The notes below the pieces were generated by a model that saw only the letters and a program-made list of their open reading frames with translations, did not search any database and was not told where the DNA came from. A DNA stretch of 39,792 nt from Lactobacillales bacterium (GTDB taxonomy: Bacteria; Bacillota_I; Bacilli_A; RF39; UBA660). Location of the stretch: NCBI GenBank assembly GCA_015059545.1, contig SVAG01000008.1, positions 1-39,792 on the forward strand, in the 5' to 3' direction. Both the position numbers and the translations under genes were made by a program. This document shows, one piece after another, positions 17,326-25,706 of the stretch. Every line of letters starts with the position of its first letter. Position 1 is the first letter of the stretch.

Positions 17326-18081
17326 TATTTCAGATTTATACACATTGATAACAGGTTTTATATCTGGGTATCCAACTAAAAAACTATGAATTACAGGAAC
17401 TTTACTATTCATAGGATATGTATTGTATAGTTTATTACATTTTGCTACTGTGCATTTTGTAGAAGACATCATTAAAGTACTTTCAATAACTGATAAATCT
17501 TTGTTCCCATTATAAGTATAACCATCATATTCATATTTCCAATTATCATCTAATTCCTTAACATCTTCAACAGTTAATAATCTAATATCATATCCATCTA
17601 CTTGTTTTAATTTAAAATTATATGTAGATTTAATTTTTTCTAATATTTTTGGGAAACTTGAATCTTTATATTCTTTATTTGATTCAGTCATAAAATCACC
17701 ATATGTATTTTTAAATAATTTCTTATCGTTTGTAGAATCTGCTATCCATGAAATATTTTCATCATTTTCATCCGCATATTGAGAATAAGAAATAGTTGAA
17801 ATAGCAGTTACATAATCACTTTTTTCATCACTATCTTTAATTACTACCCATTTTGAATTATCATTTAATGTTATTGTTTGTAATTTTGAATAAACAACAT
17901 ATTTTTCTTCTGGTTGTTTTTGAACATCAACTTTTTGTTCTGTTGGTTCAGATGATTTATTATCACCCTTATCATTTGTAATTATGTATGCAACTAAAAA
18001 ACCTATTATAAAAAATAATATACCAATTAGTAACACTAAAAATATATTCACTCCATTTTTTTTATTTAATTCATTATTCAT
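17317..18081 (-). CDS. Membrane-anchored extracytoplasmic protein, unknown function
   Basis: 254 residues with one N-terminal membrane segment (NIFLVLLIGILFFIIGFLVAYII, residues ~13-35, inside-positive) and an external domain from ~40 on. The first external stretch is Ser/Lys/Glu/Gln-rich linker. Two cysteines near the C-terminus (STKCTVAKCNKLYNTYP) may pair outside the cell. No catalytic motif seen. Start is ATG behind AGGAGG. It lies between engB and the CotF-like gene with a terminator on each side, so it is probably a single-gene unit. Confidence 0.75.
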   Translation of the reverse strand: MNNELNKKNGVNIFLVLLIGILFFIIGFLVAYIITNDKGDNKSSEPTEQKVDVQKQPEEKYVVYSKLQTITLNDNSKWVVIKDSDEKSDYVTAISTISYSQYADENDENISWIADSTNDKKLFKNTYGDFMTESNKEYKDSSFPKILEKIKSTYNFKLKQVDGYDIRLLTVEDVKELDDNWKYEYDGYTYNGNKDLSVIESTLMMSSTKCTVAKCNKLYNTYPMNSKVPVIHSFLVGYPDIKPVINVYKSEIKN

Positions 18082-18150
18082 ATTATACCTCCTATTTATA
18101 CTTACAATATTAATATATCATAAATAAATTAATTAATAAATATCTAACTA

Positions 18151-18179
18151 AAAAAATTAACTTTTTTTAAGTTAATTTT
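18151..18179 (-). terminator. Intrinsic terminator after the CotF-like gene
   Basis: Stem AAAATTAACTT / AAGTTAATTTT (18153-18163 with 18169-18179), U run on the minus strand. The stop TAA (18172-18174) is inside the stem. Confidence 0.8.
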
Positions 18180-18486
18180 GTAAATCAATAAATTCTTGAT
18201 TTAATGTATTATATTTATTTGTTATTTTATTTTGTTCTGCTTTTTCTAATGTATAAAAACCTAATCTAAACATTAACTCATATGTTTTTCTTTGTAAACT
18301 AGTAATATTTGTAAACATATTGTAATATTTTTGATATAAATATTCATTACTTGCTTCTGTTAAAGCAACTGTATAATTTTTTTGCATTTCTTTTAAACAA
18401 GATAATAATGAAGTTATATAATCTTTATCATTTAATTCTATTCCTTTTGGTACTTCCATTTTAGGATTACTTATTTGATTATTCAT
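18172..18486 (-). CDS. CotF-like coat family protein
   Basis: 104 residues matching the coat F pattern: a helical pair with LNDKDYITSLLSCLKEMQKN, then ALTEASNEYLYQKYYNMF and LQRKTYELMFRLGFYTLEKAE. The family forms four-helix ferritin-like bundles; in Bacillus CotF is a spore coat protein, but close relatives occur in species where sporulation has not been shown. It overlaps the upstream 72-residue gene by eight bases, with the GGAGG site inside that gene, so the two are translationally coupled. This is one of few hints of sporulation heritage in the window. Confidence 0.75.
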   Translation of the reverse strand: MNNQISNPKMEVPKGIELNDKDYITSLLSCLKEMQKNYTVALTEASNEYLYQKYYNMFTNITSLQRKTYELMFRLGFYTLEKAEQNKITNKYNTLNQEFIDLQN

Positions 18487-18697
18487 AGTTACCTCCTTTT
18501 AATATTTCAAGTACTTCATTAATATTACTATCAAACATATTAAATCCTTCTTCTAATATAGATTTAATTTCTTCATTTTGTACTTCTTCTATTGAACTAT
18601 TTGTTGTTTTTAAAGCTCCATAATTCCAATTAAACATATCACTTAAATAATCTAAATCTTTACCTGTAATAATATTAGGTACCTCTTTATATTGCAT
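18479..18697 (-). CDS. Small protein coupled to the CotF-like gene
   Basis: 72 residues: MQYKEVPNIITGKDLDYLSD then FNWNYGALKTTNSSIEEVQ. The ATG at 18695-18697 sits seven bases after AAGGAG; the longer frame upstream lacks a ribosome site. The pattern of a short ferritin-like half (GKDLDYLSDMFNWNYGALK, then EVLEILKGG) is of the kind that accompanies coat F proteins in clostridia, so a partner in the same structure is a fair inference. Overlaps the next gene by eight bases. Confidence 0.75.
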   Translation of the reverse strand: MQYKEVPNIITGKDLDYLSDMFNWNYGALKTTNSSIEEVQNEEIKSILEEGFNMFDSNINEVLEILKGGNYE

Positions 18698-18742
18698 AAT
18701 AATTCTCCTTTCTATTTTATTATGAAAATTAAAAATTTTTTT

Positions 18743-18776
18743 AATCAAAAAAAGAATTATTTTTTATAATTCTTTT
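18743..18776 (-). terminator. Intrinsic terminator after the DUF3419 gene
   Basis: Stem AAAAGAATTAT / ATAATTCTTTT (18750-18760 with 18766-18776), U-rich on the minus strand. The TAA stop (18757-18759) is within the stem. Confidence 0.75.
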
Positions 18777-19758
18777 GATATATTAAAACTAAATCATTTT
18801 CTGCTTTACCAAATCCTAATTTAGACCCTTCTATTTCATATATATCAGGTATTATGGAAAGACAATTTAAACATTCTGCACTTCTAAACAAAAATCTTTC
18901 TTGTTTTTTCTTAGTATACATTTCTTTTAATAATATTAATGATCTATATAAATAAAAATCTAATTTAGAATATTTTTTTATTTCTTTTTCACTTATTTGA
19001 TATAAATAACTTATTAATATTTTTCCATCTTCATTTAACATATTAATTAGTCTATCAACTAAATTACCAAATATTTTAGCATCACATTTTAAACCATTTA
19101 TATTTATAAATTCATATATATTTGTTAAATTAATTAAATCATAATTTTTATCTTTATTTAAATTTAATATATTAGTATCTAAATATGTAATATCAGTATC
19201 ATGAAGTTTATCTTGTAATTCATTATATCTATCTAAATATGTAATAAAATTATCTCTTGAATATTTAAAATACTCTAACCCATGTATTAATCTTTTTGTA
19301 TCATCCAGATAACCAATATCTCTAAACATTCCATCATAAATACTATATCCGCTATATTTTTTATAAATTTCTTCAAAGAAACATCTAGTATCATTATCTA
19401 AATATTCTTTTAGACAATCAAAATATTTTTTATCAAATAACTCTTCATAATAAAATAAAATGAATTCTTCTTTTGTTAAATATTTAGCCGCAACTACTTT
19501 TAATTTAACAAAATATTTTGCTAATCTATTTATGTCATAAGCAGTAATATCTTTTATATCATCTAAAACAGATTCAAATATAAAATCTCCTGATGAGGTT
19601 GGTAATAAAGCACTATTATAATCACCTTTTAAATACTTATTGTATCCTTTAATATTTTCAGAGGTATTTAAATAAAGTTTACTATATTCAAGCATATCAA
19701 GATATCCATCAAAACTCATTATCATATCTATTGCTATTTTAATATCTCTTTCTAGCAC
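18757..19758 (-). CDS. DUF3419 family SAM-dependent transferase (BtaA-like)
   Basis: 333 residues. The family uses S-adenosylmethionine; the founding member BtaA moves the 3-amino-3-carboxypropyl group of SAM to diacylglycerol. The SAM-binding signature is clear: LLPTSSGDFIFESVL (glycine motif, residue ~50) followed by ITAYDINRLAKYFVKLKVVAAKYL with the acidic residue of the second strand. A second part, YDLINLTNIYEFI, matches the later strand of the fold. The start is taken as GTG at 19756-19758 behind AAGGGGTG; the ATG two bases away is out of frame and meets a stop at once. The lipid product in this organism is unknown, and neither a BtaB-type methyltransferase nor another betaine lipid gene is nearby. 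Confidence 0.75.
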   Translation of the reverse strand: MLERDIKIAIDMIMSFDGYLDMLEYSKLYLNTSENIKGYNKYLKGDYNSALLPTSSGDFIFESVLDDIKDITAYDINRLAKYFVKLKVVAAKYLTKEEFILFYYEELFDKKYFDCLKEYLDNDTRCFFEEIYKKYSGYSIYDGMFRDIGYLDDTKRLIHGLEYFKYSRDNFITYLDRYNELQDKLHDTDITYLDTNILNLNKDKNYDLINLTNIYEFININGLKCDAKIFGNLVDRLINMLNEDGKILISYLYQISEKEIKKYSKLDFYLYRSLILLKEMYTKKKQERFLFRSAECLNCLSIIPDIYEIEGSKLGFGKAENDLVLIYQKNYKK

Positions 19759-19813
19759 ATAATCACCCCTTAAACCGAAAAATATAATATCATAAAAGAA
19801 TATAAAACTCAAG

Positions 19814-19839
19814 AAAAAGCATTATATATATAATGCTTT
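19814..19839 (-). terminator. Intrinsic terminator after the large TPR gene
   Basis: Stem AAAGCATTAT / ATAATGCTTT around 19816-19839, followed by U-rich sequence on the minus strand. The stop TAA (19838-19840) is at the base of the stem. Confidence 0.75.
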
Positions 19840-22321
19840 ATTTTCTATTTTTATAAAATCTTTTATTTCTTTTTACTTCATCAAATAATGATTTAACAAA
19901 TGGAGATTTTCCTTTTGTTTTTTCTACTCTTTTTAAATATTGATCTCCTAGATTATAACTTTCTTGTGAATATGCTTCTTTAGCAAGTACTAATGCTACA
20001 ATATGTGTTTTTTCTTTATCAAAAGCTAAACTTTCACAAGCTTGTTCAAAAGTCATTCCTACTTCCATTAATTCTTTTATATCTTGTATATCATCAATAC
20101 CATAATTATCATCAACATCATTTTTAAATTCTTCTTCAGACATTTTAACATAAGTTTTTATGTTTTCTTCATCTATATATCCTTTTAAACGATCTAAAAG
20201 TGGTGTTACATCAAAGTTTCCTTTTTCTATTTTATTTAATTCATTTCCTACTGTTAAATAATCAATCGCTAATTTTTTATTTTTTTTCATCATATATGCA
20301 AAACCAATTTTAGAAAATACATATGATTTTGGATTTGTATATGCTATTAATAATTTTTTATATTGTTCTATACAAGTATCATAGTCTTTATCTCTATATG
20401 CTTGATCTCCTAAACTTTTAACTTCACTATGTTCAAATTTTTCTATATATGGTCTATGTCTTAATACGACTTGTCTTTCATCATCTGATCCAATACTAAA
20501 TGATGCTATATATCTAATATTTTCTACATATTTATGAATTTTTCTTCTTGTTTCACTATCCATTGGTTTTAAAATAACTATTCCATTATTAATTAGTTCA
20601 TCTAATTTACTATCAATTAACTCAGCAACATTTATTTCGTTTTCTTTAACATTTACTTTTACTTCTTTTTTTGTTTTAATATTTTCTTCTTTTTTTAATT
20701 CAACTTTTTCTTCTTCTGTTGATTCCTTTGAAACAATATTTTTTTCTCTTTCTAAAGTAGGTTGAACTACTTCTGAAGTAACTACTTTATCACTTTTTTT
20801 ATTACTTAACATTTTTTCTGTATTATTTAAAACTTGTTCTAAACTATCTGTTAGCACACATTCAATTCCTAAATTACTTGATTTAGAAAGTATATCTAAG
20901 TATATTCTTGCTTGTTCAAATTTATTTTGAGATAATGCTACATAAAAATCTTGAATATATTCAGAAATATTAAATTCATAATTTTCTCTACTTATATAAG
21001 TTAAAACAACCATCGGTTTTGTAAAAGCAATATCATTTTCAATAACACTTAATTTTATTAAATCAACTATTAAAAATTCATATTGTTTTTTATTAATATT
21101 TTCTAAATAACTTCTAATAGCTATAAATGCATTGTCTAAATCTTGTTGCATTAAATAATTAGTTATATCAATAAAAGTAATATTAGTATTTTGAATAATT
21201 GGTTGTTGTTCTAATTCTATTGTTTCTTTTTCATTTTGATTTTCTATAAATTCTTCTTTCTCTGTTAATTCTTCAATTTGATTTTCAGTAATATCTTCTT
21301 CTATTTCAATATATTTCTCTGATTTTATTTTATTTATTTGTTCATTAATTTTAATTAACAATAAATAAATTGGATTTTTACCATTAGTTAAACTATTTTC
21401 ATTATTTTTCTGTTCAATTAATGAAATTGCTAATGAAAAATTGTTACCATATATTGCCTCATGAACTTTATCTGTATTTGTAATATTAATTTTTGGAATT
21501 TCATTTGTTCTTTTTATATATAATAAATTATGTGATAAATTTTTAATAAGTTTATCGCTTATATCAAGATAAATTTGTTCTTCTTTAGTTGATAAATAAT
21601 CAATAATATTTTGATATTCATCATTGTTAATCATACTTAATATAGTATTTGTACTATTATTTTTAACATCTTTTATTTGACGTATTAATGTTCTTACAAG
21701 AATATTTTGAATGTTTAACTTACCTTTTTGAGTTAAAACTTCTTTTAATAAAATATATGCAACTGAAAATTTCTTAGTATGAATAGCTTTTCTAATTTTA
21801 TTTTCCATAACAATATCAGTAAATCTTGAATCATCTTCTTTTGCTTTTAGATCTTCAAATTTAATATATTTAGCATATGATTTATATTTTTCTGGAAGTT
21901 CTATAATCATACTTAATAAATATATATATAAATAATTATCTGTAATATAATATTCATTATCAGATTCATCTAATTTTTCAAAATATTCTAATGCTTTATC
22001 ATAATCTTGACTTAAAATACTTCTAAAAAATAATTGAAAACATACACTTTTATTATTTGAATCTAATTCATAGCATTTTTTAAAACATAAAGTAGATTTA
22101 TCATATTCTTTATTAGAAATTAATTTTTTTCCATAATTATATAATTTTTCTACTGATAAAAATGAATAATAACCTCTTTTTACTCTTGTTAAAATTCCTT
22201 GTTCTATTAAATCAGATAAATCTTTAGAATTAAATCCATAACTATTTAATTCTTTAGTAGTCATTTCATGATTTTCAATTAATCCTTCATACATTTTATT
22301 TAAATTATCCTCATTTATCAT
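19838..22321 (-). CDS. Large winged-helix plus TPR-repeat protein
   Basis: 827 residues, cytoplasmic. The first ~55 residues look like a small winged helix of the AbiEi-antitoxin N-terminal type (MTTKELNSYGFNSKDLSDLI, then GILTRVKRGYYSF). Many TPR-like helical pairs follow (YDKSTLCFKKCYELDSNNK, YDKALEYFEKL, and near the C-terminus YDTCIEQYKKLLIAYTNPKS). A long Glu/Lys/Val-rich linker lies in the middle (~490-570). No toxin partner of AbiEii type is nearby, so a TA role is unlikely. It overlaps the preceding TPR gene by one base (TAATG), so both are made together. Likely a scaffold or regulator; substrate unknown. Confidence 0.8.
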   Translation of the reverse strand: MINEDNLNKMYEGLIENHEMTTKELNSYGFNSKDLSDLIEQGILTRVKRGYYSFLSVEKLYNYGKKLISNKEYDKSTLCFKKCYELDSNNKSVCFQLFFRSILSQDYDKALEYFEKLDESDNEYYITDNYLYIYLLSMIIELPEKYKSYAKYIKFEDLKAKEDDSRFTDIVMENKIRKAIHTKKFSVAYILLKEVLTQKGKLNIQNILVRTLIRQIKDVKNNSTNTILSMINNDEYQNIIDYLSTKEEQIYLDISDKLIKNLSHNLLYIKRTNEIPKINITNTDKVHEAIYGNNFSLAISLIEQKNNENSLTNGKNPIYLLLIKINEQINKIKSEKYIEIEEDITENQIEELTEKEEFIENQNEKETIELEQQPIIQNTNITFIDITNYLMQQDLDNAFIAIRSYLENINKKQYEFLIVDLIKLSVIENDIAFTKPMVVLTYISRENYEFNISEYIQDFYVALSQNKFEQARIYLDILSKSSNLGIECVLTDSLEQVLNNTEKMLSNKKSDKVVTSEVVQPTLEREKNIVSKESTEEEKVELKKEENIKTKKEVKVNVKENEINVAELIDSKLDELINNGIVILKPMDSETRRKIHKYVENIRYIASFSIGSDDERQVVLRHRPYIEKFEHSEVKSLGDQAYRDKDYDTCIEQYKKLLIAYTNPKSYVFSKIGFAYMMKKNKKLAIDYLTVGNELNKIEKGNFDVTPLLDRLKGYIDEENIKTYVKMSEEEFKNDVDDNYGIDDIQDIKELMEVGMTFEQACESLAFDKEKTHIVALVLAKEAYSQESYNLGDQYLKRVEKTKGKSPFVKSLFDEVKRNKRFYKNRK

Positions 22322-23316
22322 TAATAATTCCTCCTACTTCTTTTAATCATTAATTGTTTACTTGTACACATACCTTCTCTATCAAACTCATCAGAAAGTA
22401 ATACTGGATACATTGTTAATATTTCTTTTGTTCCAAGCATAGTTACAACACATAAGTCACTTGTAATTTCATCACCTTTAAATCCAATTGGAGTATCTAA
22501 TTTAAATCTATACATATCTGAAAATTCAAAATGATTAGCATTCATACTCGAAATTCTATCTTGTGCATCATATAATAACTGCTTTAAATTAGTATATTTA
22601 AAAAAACAACCATTTGATTCTCTTTCATTTTGATTTAAATGCTTTGATATATGTTCTAACAAAAAATCTTCGCTATTATCAAATAACCTATAAATCATAT
22701 AATCTTTCAACGGATCAAAAGTATTATTTATTTTACTTAAATCATTCATAAAATATAATAAATACATATTCAATACTCTGTAATGATGTAATATTTTTGG
22801 ATAAAGATTTTTCTCATCAATTGTTTTTAATAATGTATATCCCTCTTCATATTTTCCTTCAAGTATATCAATACTTATAATTCCAAAGACCGCTTGAATG
22901 TAGAATTTTTTATTTAGTAATAATGTTTCTAACATTTTTCTAGCAATATCATAATCACCTGTTTGAATATATAACTTGGCAATTGCTAATAAAGATTTAT
23001 TTTGCATTTCTAGATCTAACATACAATCATTATAATATTGTTTACTAGCTTCAAAATTATTTTCTATATTTTCTAATATACCATATATTTGCTTAAATCT
23101 TATATCATTACAATCTTCATTTTCTTTTAAGCATTTTCTTACTTTTGAATACTTTCCTTCTTTTAAATCAATATTCAGTATTTTTAATAAAGACTCTTTT
23201 TTTAATTCTAAATTATTATAAGCTTGTTCTAAAAAATATCTAGCTGTTATATTATCATTATTATTAAATGCTTTTATACCTTTATAATAAGCATTTACAC
23301 TACTCATTTGTTGCAT
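22321..23316 (-). CDS. TPR protein with conserved C-terminal domain (copy 1)
   Basis: 331 residues. TPR-like helices occupy the first two thirds (ALNNNDNITARYFLEQAYNN-type units, EASKQYYNDCML, YDIARKMLETLLLNK). The last ~120 residues form a separate domain with YRLFDNSEDFLLEHISKHL, then DMYRFKLDTPIGFKG and CVVTMLGTKEILTMYPV. That domain is shared with the protein at 31310-32296. The ATG at 23314-23316, with AAAGG ten bases upstream, is better than the in-frame TTG inside the ribosome site. Translationally coupled to the 827-residue gene downstream. Confidence 0.75.
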   Translation of the reverse strand: MQQMSSVNAYYKGIKAFNNNDNITARYFLEQAYNNLELKKESLLKILNIDLKEGKYSKVRKCLKENEDCNDIRFKQIYGILENIENNFEASKQYYNDCMLDLEMQNKSLLAIAKLYIQTGDYDIARKMLETLLLNKKFYIQAVFGIISIDILEGKYEEGYTLLKTIDEKNLYPKILHHYRVLNMYLLYFMNDLSKINNTFDPLKDYMIYRLFDNSEDFLLEHISKHLNQNERESNGCFFKYTNLKQLLYDAQDRISSMNANHFEFSDMYRFKLDTPIGFKGDEITSDLCVVTMLGTKEILTMYPVLLSDEFDREGMCTSKQLMIKRSRRNY

Positions 23317-23396
23317 AAATATTCTACCTTTCAATTAATGATTTTTATATCGAATTGTTATCTATGATACTACTTTTTTTATAATTAATCAAGATA

Positions 23397-23428
23397 ATAA
23401 AAAAAATATATTATCTAACATATTTTTT
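23397..23428 (-). terminator. Weak intrinsic terminator after the J-domain gene
   Basis: AT-only stem AAAAAATAT / ATATTTTTT (23401-23409 with 23420-23428) with the TAA stop (23411-23413) in the loop and U run behind. Confidence 0.5.
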
Positions 23429-23803
23429 TACTTTAATTTTAATTTTTTCATCTGGAACATCATATTGTTCATCTTTTCTATAATTATTTATATTTGCTTT
23501 ATAAAAATCAAATATTATATCTGCTATATCTACATTCTTTTCTTCTTTATATGATTGATAAAATTCTTGATATTTATATTCATTTTGTTGGATTTTTAAT
23601 TCTGAATCATATTTTCTTCTTTGTAAGGGATCAGATAATACATTATATGCTTGAGTAATCGTCTTCATTTTTATTTCTGCTTCTTCAGATGGATTAACAT
23701 CTGGATGATATTTTTTGGATAAGTTTCTAAATGCTTTTTTTATTTCTTCTTGTGTTGCACTCATTGATATTCCAAGTATCTGATAATAATTTTGAGTAGA
23801 CAT
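23411..23803 (-). CDS. Short J-domain protein (DnaJ-like co-chaperone)
   Basis: 130 residues. A complete J domain fills residues ~4-66: NYYQILGISMSATQEEIKKA, RNLSKKYHPDVNPSEEAE (HPD motif that activates DnaK) and AYNVLSDPLQRRKYDSEL. The rest is charged helix with IADIIFDFYKANINNYRK; there is no Gly/Phe region, zinc domain or substrate-binding barrel, so it is a type III J protein rather than DnaJ itself. It is probably a client- or site-specific partner of DnaK. It has its own TTGACA promoter (23829-23857). Confidence 0.9.
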   Translation of the reverse strand: MSTQNYYQILGISMSATQEEIKKAFRNLSKKYHPDVNPSEEAEIKMKTITQAYNVLSDPLQRRKYDSELKIQQNEYKYQEFYQSYKEEKNVDIADIIFDFYKANINNYRKDEQYDVPDEKIKIKVKKYVR

Positions 23804-23816
23804 ATTATTCCCCCTT

Positions 23817-23857
23817 TAAGTGGTACTTATACTAACATTGAAACTGCATTTTGTCAA
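23817..23857 (-). promoter_or_regulatory. Promoter and palindrome before the J-domain gene
   Basis: Minus strand TTGACA (23852-23857), 17-base spacer, TAGTAT (23829-23834). Directly behind the -10 is the palindrome TAAGT-ACC-ACTTA (23817-23829), a plausible operator over the transcription start; no CIRCE element is seen. Confidence 0.55.
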
Positions 23858-23860
23858 ATT

Positions 23861-23889
23861 AAAAGTAGCAATTATACATTACTACTTTT
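23861..23889 (-). terminator. Possible terminator after the ATP-grasp gene
   Basis: Stem AAAAGTAG / CTACTTTT (23861-23868 with 23882-23889), 13-base loop, weak U run. The stop TAA (23888-23890) is at the stem. Confidence 0.45.
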
Positions 23890-25042
23890 ATTCACCTTTA
23901 TTTTTTGAATTCATTAATTTTTTTACTTTTTCTAGAAGTTCTAAAGTTTCTTCATCATAATTTGGTTCACTCATTTGTTTCATAAAAGTATCATCTGTTA
24001 TTTCTTCAACCATTCCAAAAAAACTATTATTTGGATGTGATGCAAAATCCTCTTCTGATACTTTAAATGTAGTCCATACCCCAATACTACCAGTTGCACA
24101 AATACTTCTTAAGTTATATGAAAAACCATCCGTCATATTATATAAATTATCTCTATTATTTATCATACTACCATTAGTAATGAATTCATCAATATCTCCA
24201 ATAAATTCATGAGATACATTTTTTAAATTTGAATGCAATAAATCATTACTCTTTTCCATACATGAATTATATAAATAAAGACCTGAAGAATGTATCGGAT
24301 TAAATTCTACAACATCTATATTTACTTCACCATCTTTTTCATATTTAAATAAATCTACTACATAATATCCACGAAATTTGTCTTTCATTTGTTCTACTAT
24401 TTCTTGTACTTTTAATAAAACATCTTCATCTATTTCATGTAAAACTTCAGTTGTAAGTCTTGATATATTATAAACTTGATTGTCTACTATAAAACATCTA
24501 TATTCTTTTTTACCAAATTCATCTTCTATAATATTTACTTTTTCACTAATAATAAATTCATCTTCTAAATGATGTGTTAAAGTTATATAAAATGCACATT
24601 CATTATCTTTTAATAAAGAAATTGGGATAACACTATTAAAGTTTTTATCTTTTGTTTTTATAAATATTTCTTCACCATATTCTTTTTGTAACTTTTCTAC
24701 TACATCTATATTAACTAAATCTTTACCTTTAAATATTTGTGTTTTTCTATCTGTAGTATAATGATTTGGCCAATCTACTACTAAATCTATTTGTTCATTT
24801 GTAATAATAGGAATACCACCTTGTTTAACTATTTCATCATTCATATCATATATTTGAGAAACACCAGTTCTTGGGAATATAACTTTTCCAGTAATATCAA
24901 ATATATTACCATCTGAATCTCTAAATTCTTTTAAATCATCATCATATAATATTCCATTACCATTTATTTTTGAAAGTGCCATTTCTCTTTCAGAATAATC
25001 ACTATCTAAAGTTTTAAGACCAATATCAAAGCAATATAACAT
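23888..25042 (-). CDS. ATP-grasp family protein (DUF4343-like)
   Basis: 384 residues. The C-terminal half carries an ATP-grasp pattern: EYRCFIVDNQVYNISR (the nucleotide-fold strand with Arg), GYYVVDLFKYEKDGEVNIDV and VVEFNPIHSSGLYLYN (the metal-binding Glu and Asn before a Gly turn). ATP-grasp enzymes ligate a carboxylate to an amine or thiol through acylphosphate. The N-terminal half (KINGNGILYDDDLKEFRDSD, PRTGVSQIYDMNDE) is the pre-grasp domain. The nearest type I can name is the DUF4343 group of unknown substrate. Start supported by GGAGG nine bases before ATG. It is divergent from the plus-strand gene at 25163. Confidence 0.65.
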   Translation of the reverse strand: MLYCFDIGLKTLDSDYSEREMALSKINGNGILYDDDLKEFRDSDGNIFDITGKVIFPRTGVSQIYDMNDEIVKQGGIPIITNEQIDLVVDWPNHYTTDRKTQIFKGKDLVNIDVVEKLQKEYGEEIFIKTKDKNFNSVIPISLLKDNECAFYITLTHHLEDEFIISEKVNIIEDEFGKKEYRCFIVDNQVYNISRLTTEVLHEIDEDVLLKVQEIVEQMKDKFRGYYVVDLFKYEKDGEVNIDVVEFNPIHSSGLYLYNSCMEKSNDLLHSNLKNVSHEFIGDIDEFITNGSMINNRDNLYNMTDGFSYNLRSICATGSIGVWTTFKVSEEDFASHPNNSFFGMVEEITDDTFMKQMSEPNYDEETLELLEKVKKLMNSKNKGE

Positions 25043-25162
25043 GTTAAAACCTCCTATAACATAAGCAAATATTATTTTATCATCTTTTTTATTTTTTACA
25101 ATAAATTTATAGTATTTTTATTTAAAATGTGTTATTATACTATCTACTTAGGAGGTTTTATT

Positions 25163-25681
25163 ATGAAAATATTAGACTATAGTACTGGAAAAGAAAAAAT
25201 ATATGTTCAAAAAAATGATATTATGTATTTGAATCAAACTGATTTAAGTATTCCTGCATCCATATTCATGAAAATATTTGGAAATGGAGTTACTATTATT
25301 GATAACAGCAATAGATTTGAATTTGTGGAATTTACAAATTCTCATGAAATTGAATTTTTAAAAAATATTGATTGGATAATTGATTATAATGAAGTTAAAG
25401 AATTATCAAAAGATGAAATTATGAAATTAGCTAATGAAATAGCAAATAAACAAAATGAAATAGCTGATAAATATAATAATATGAGTCCAGAAGATAAACA
25501 AAATAATAAAGATATAATATTCCAACACGAAACACTTGATTATAAATTTTATTCATTAAGAGACTTTCTTTGGTTCAAACAAGGTCACTTAAAAATGGAA
25601 TTATCTGAAGGAATTGAATATCCATCTGATTTTAAACCAAAAGGATTAATTAAAAGAATATTTAGAAAAAAACAAAAATAA
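25163..25681 (+). CDS. Unknown 172-residue protein, only plus-strand protein gene
   Basis: Begins MKILDYSTGKEKIYVQKNDI. The start at 25163 is chosen because of AGGAGG (25150-25155); an upstream ATG in frame lies within the -10 region and has no ribosome site. TATACT at 25136-25141 may be its -10. The first third is beta-rich, the middle is a charged helix (EIMKLANEIANKQNEIADKY), and the end is strongly basic (LIKRIFRKKQK), which could bind nucleic acid or membrane. No family recognised. It is divergent from the ATP-grasp gene (120 bases) and convergent with the next one, sharing a terminator. Confidence 0.8.
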   Translation: MKILDYSTGKEKIYVQKNDIMYLNQTDLSIPASIFMKIFGNGVTIIDNSNRFEFVEFTNSHEIEFLKNIDWIIDYNEVKELSKDEIMKLANEIANKQNEIADKYNNMSPEDKQNNKDIIFQHETLDYKFYSLRDFLWFKQGHLKMELSEGIEYPSDFKPKGLIKRIFRKKQK

Positions 25682-25706
25682 AAAAACATCATTTGATGTT
25701 TTTTTT
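25681..25706. terminator. Bidirectional terminator shared by convergent genes
   Basis: Stem AAAAAACATC / GATGTTTTTT with loop ATTT (25681-25704). The stops of both convergent genes (25679-25681 plus; 25705-25707 minus) touch it. Confidence 0.85.

Noticed and set aside
19838-22321. Type IV toxin-antitoxin locus (AbiE)
   Set aside because: Only the winged-helix N-terminus is similar; no AbiEii nucleotidyltransferase motif in either neighbour.
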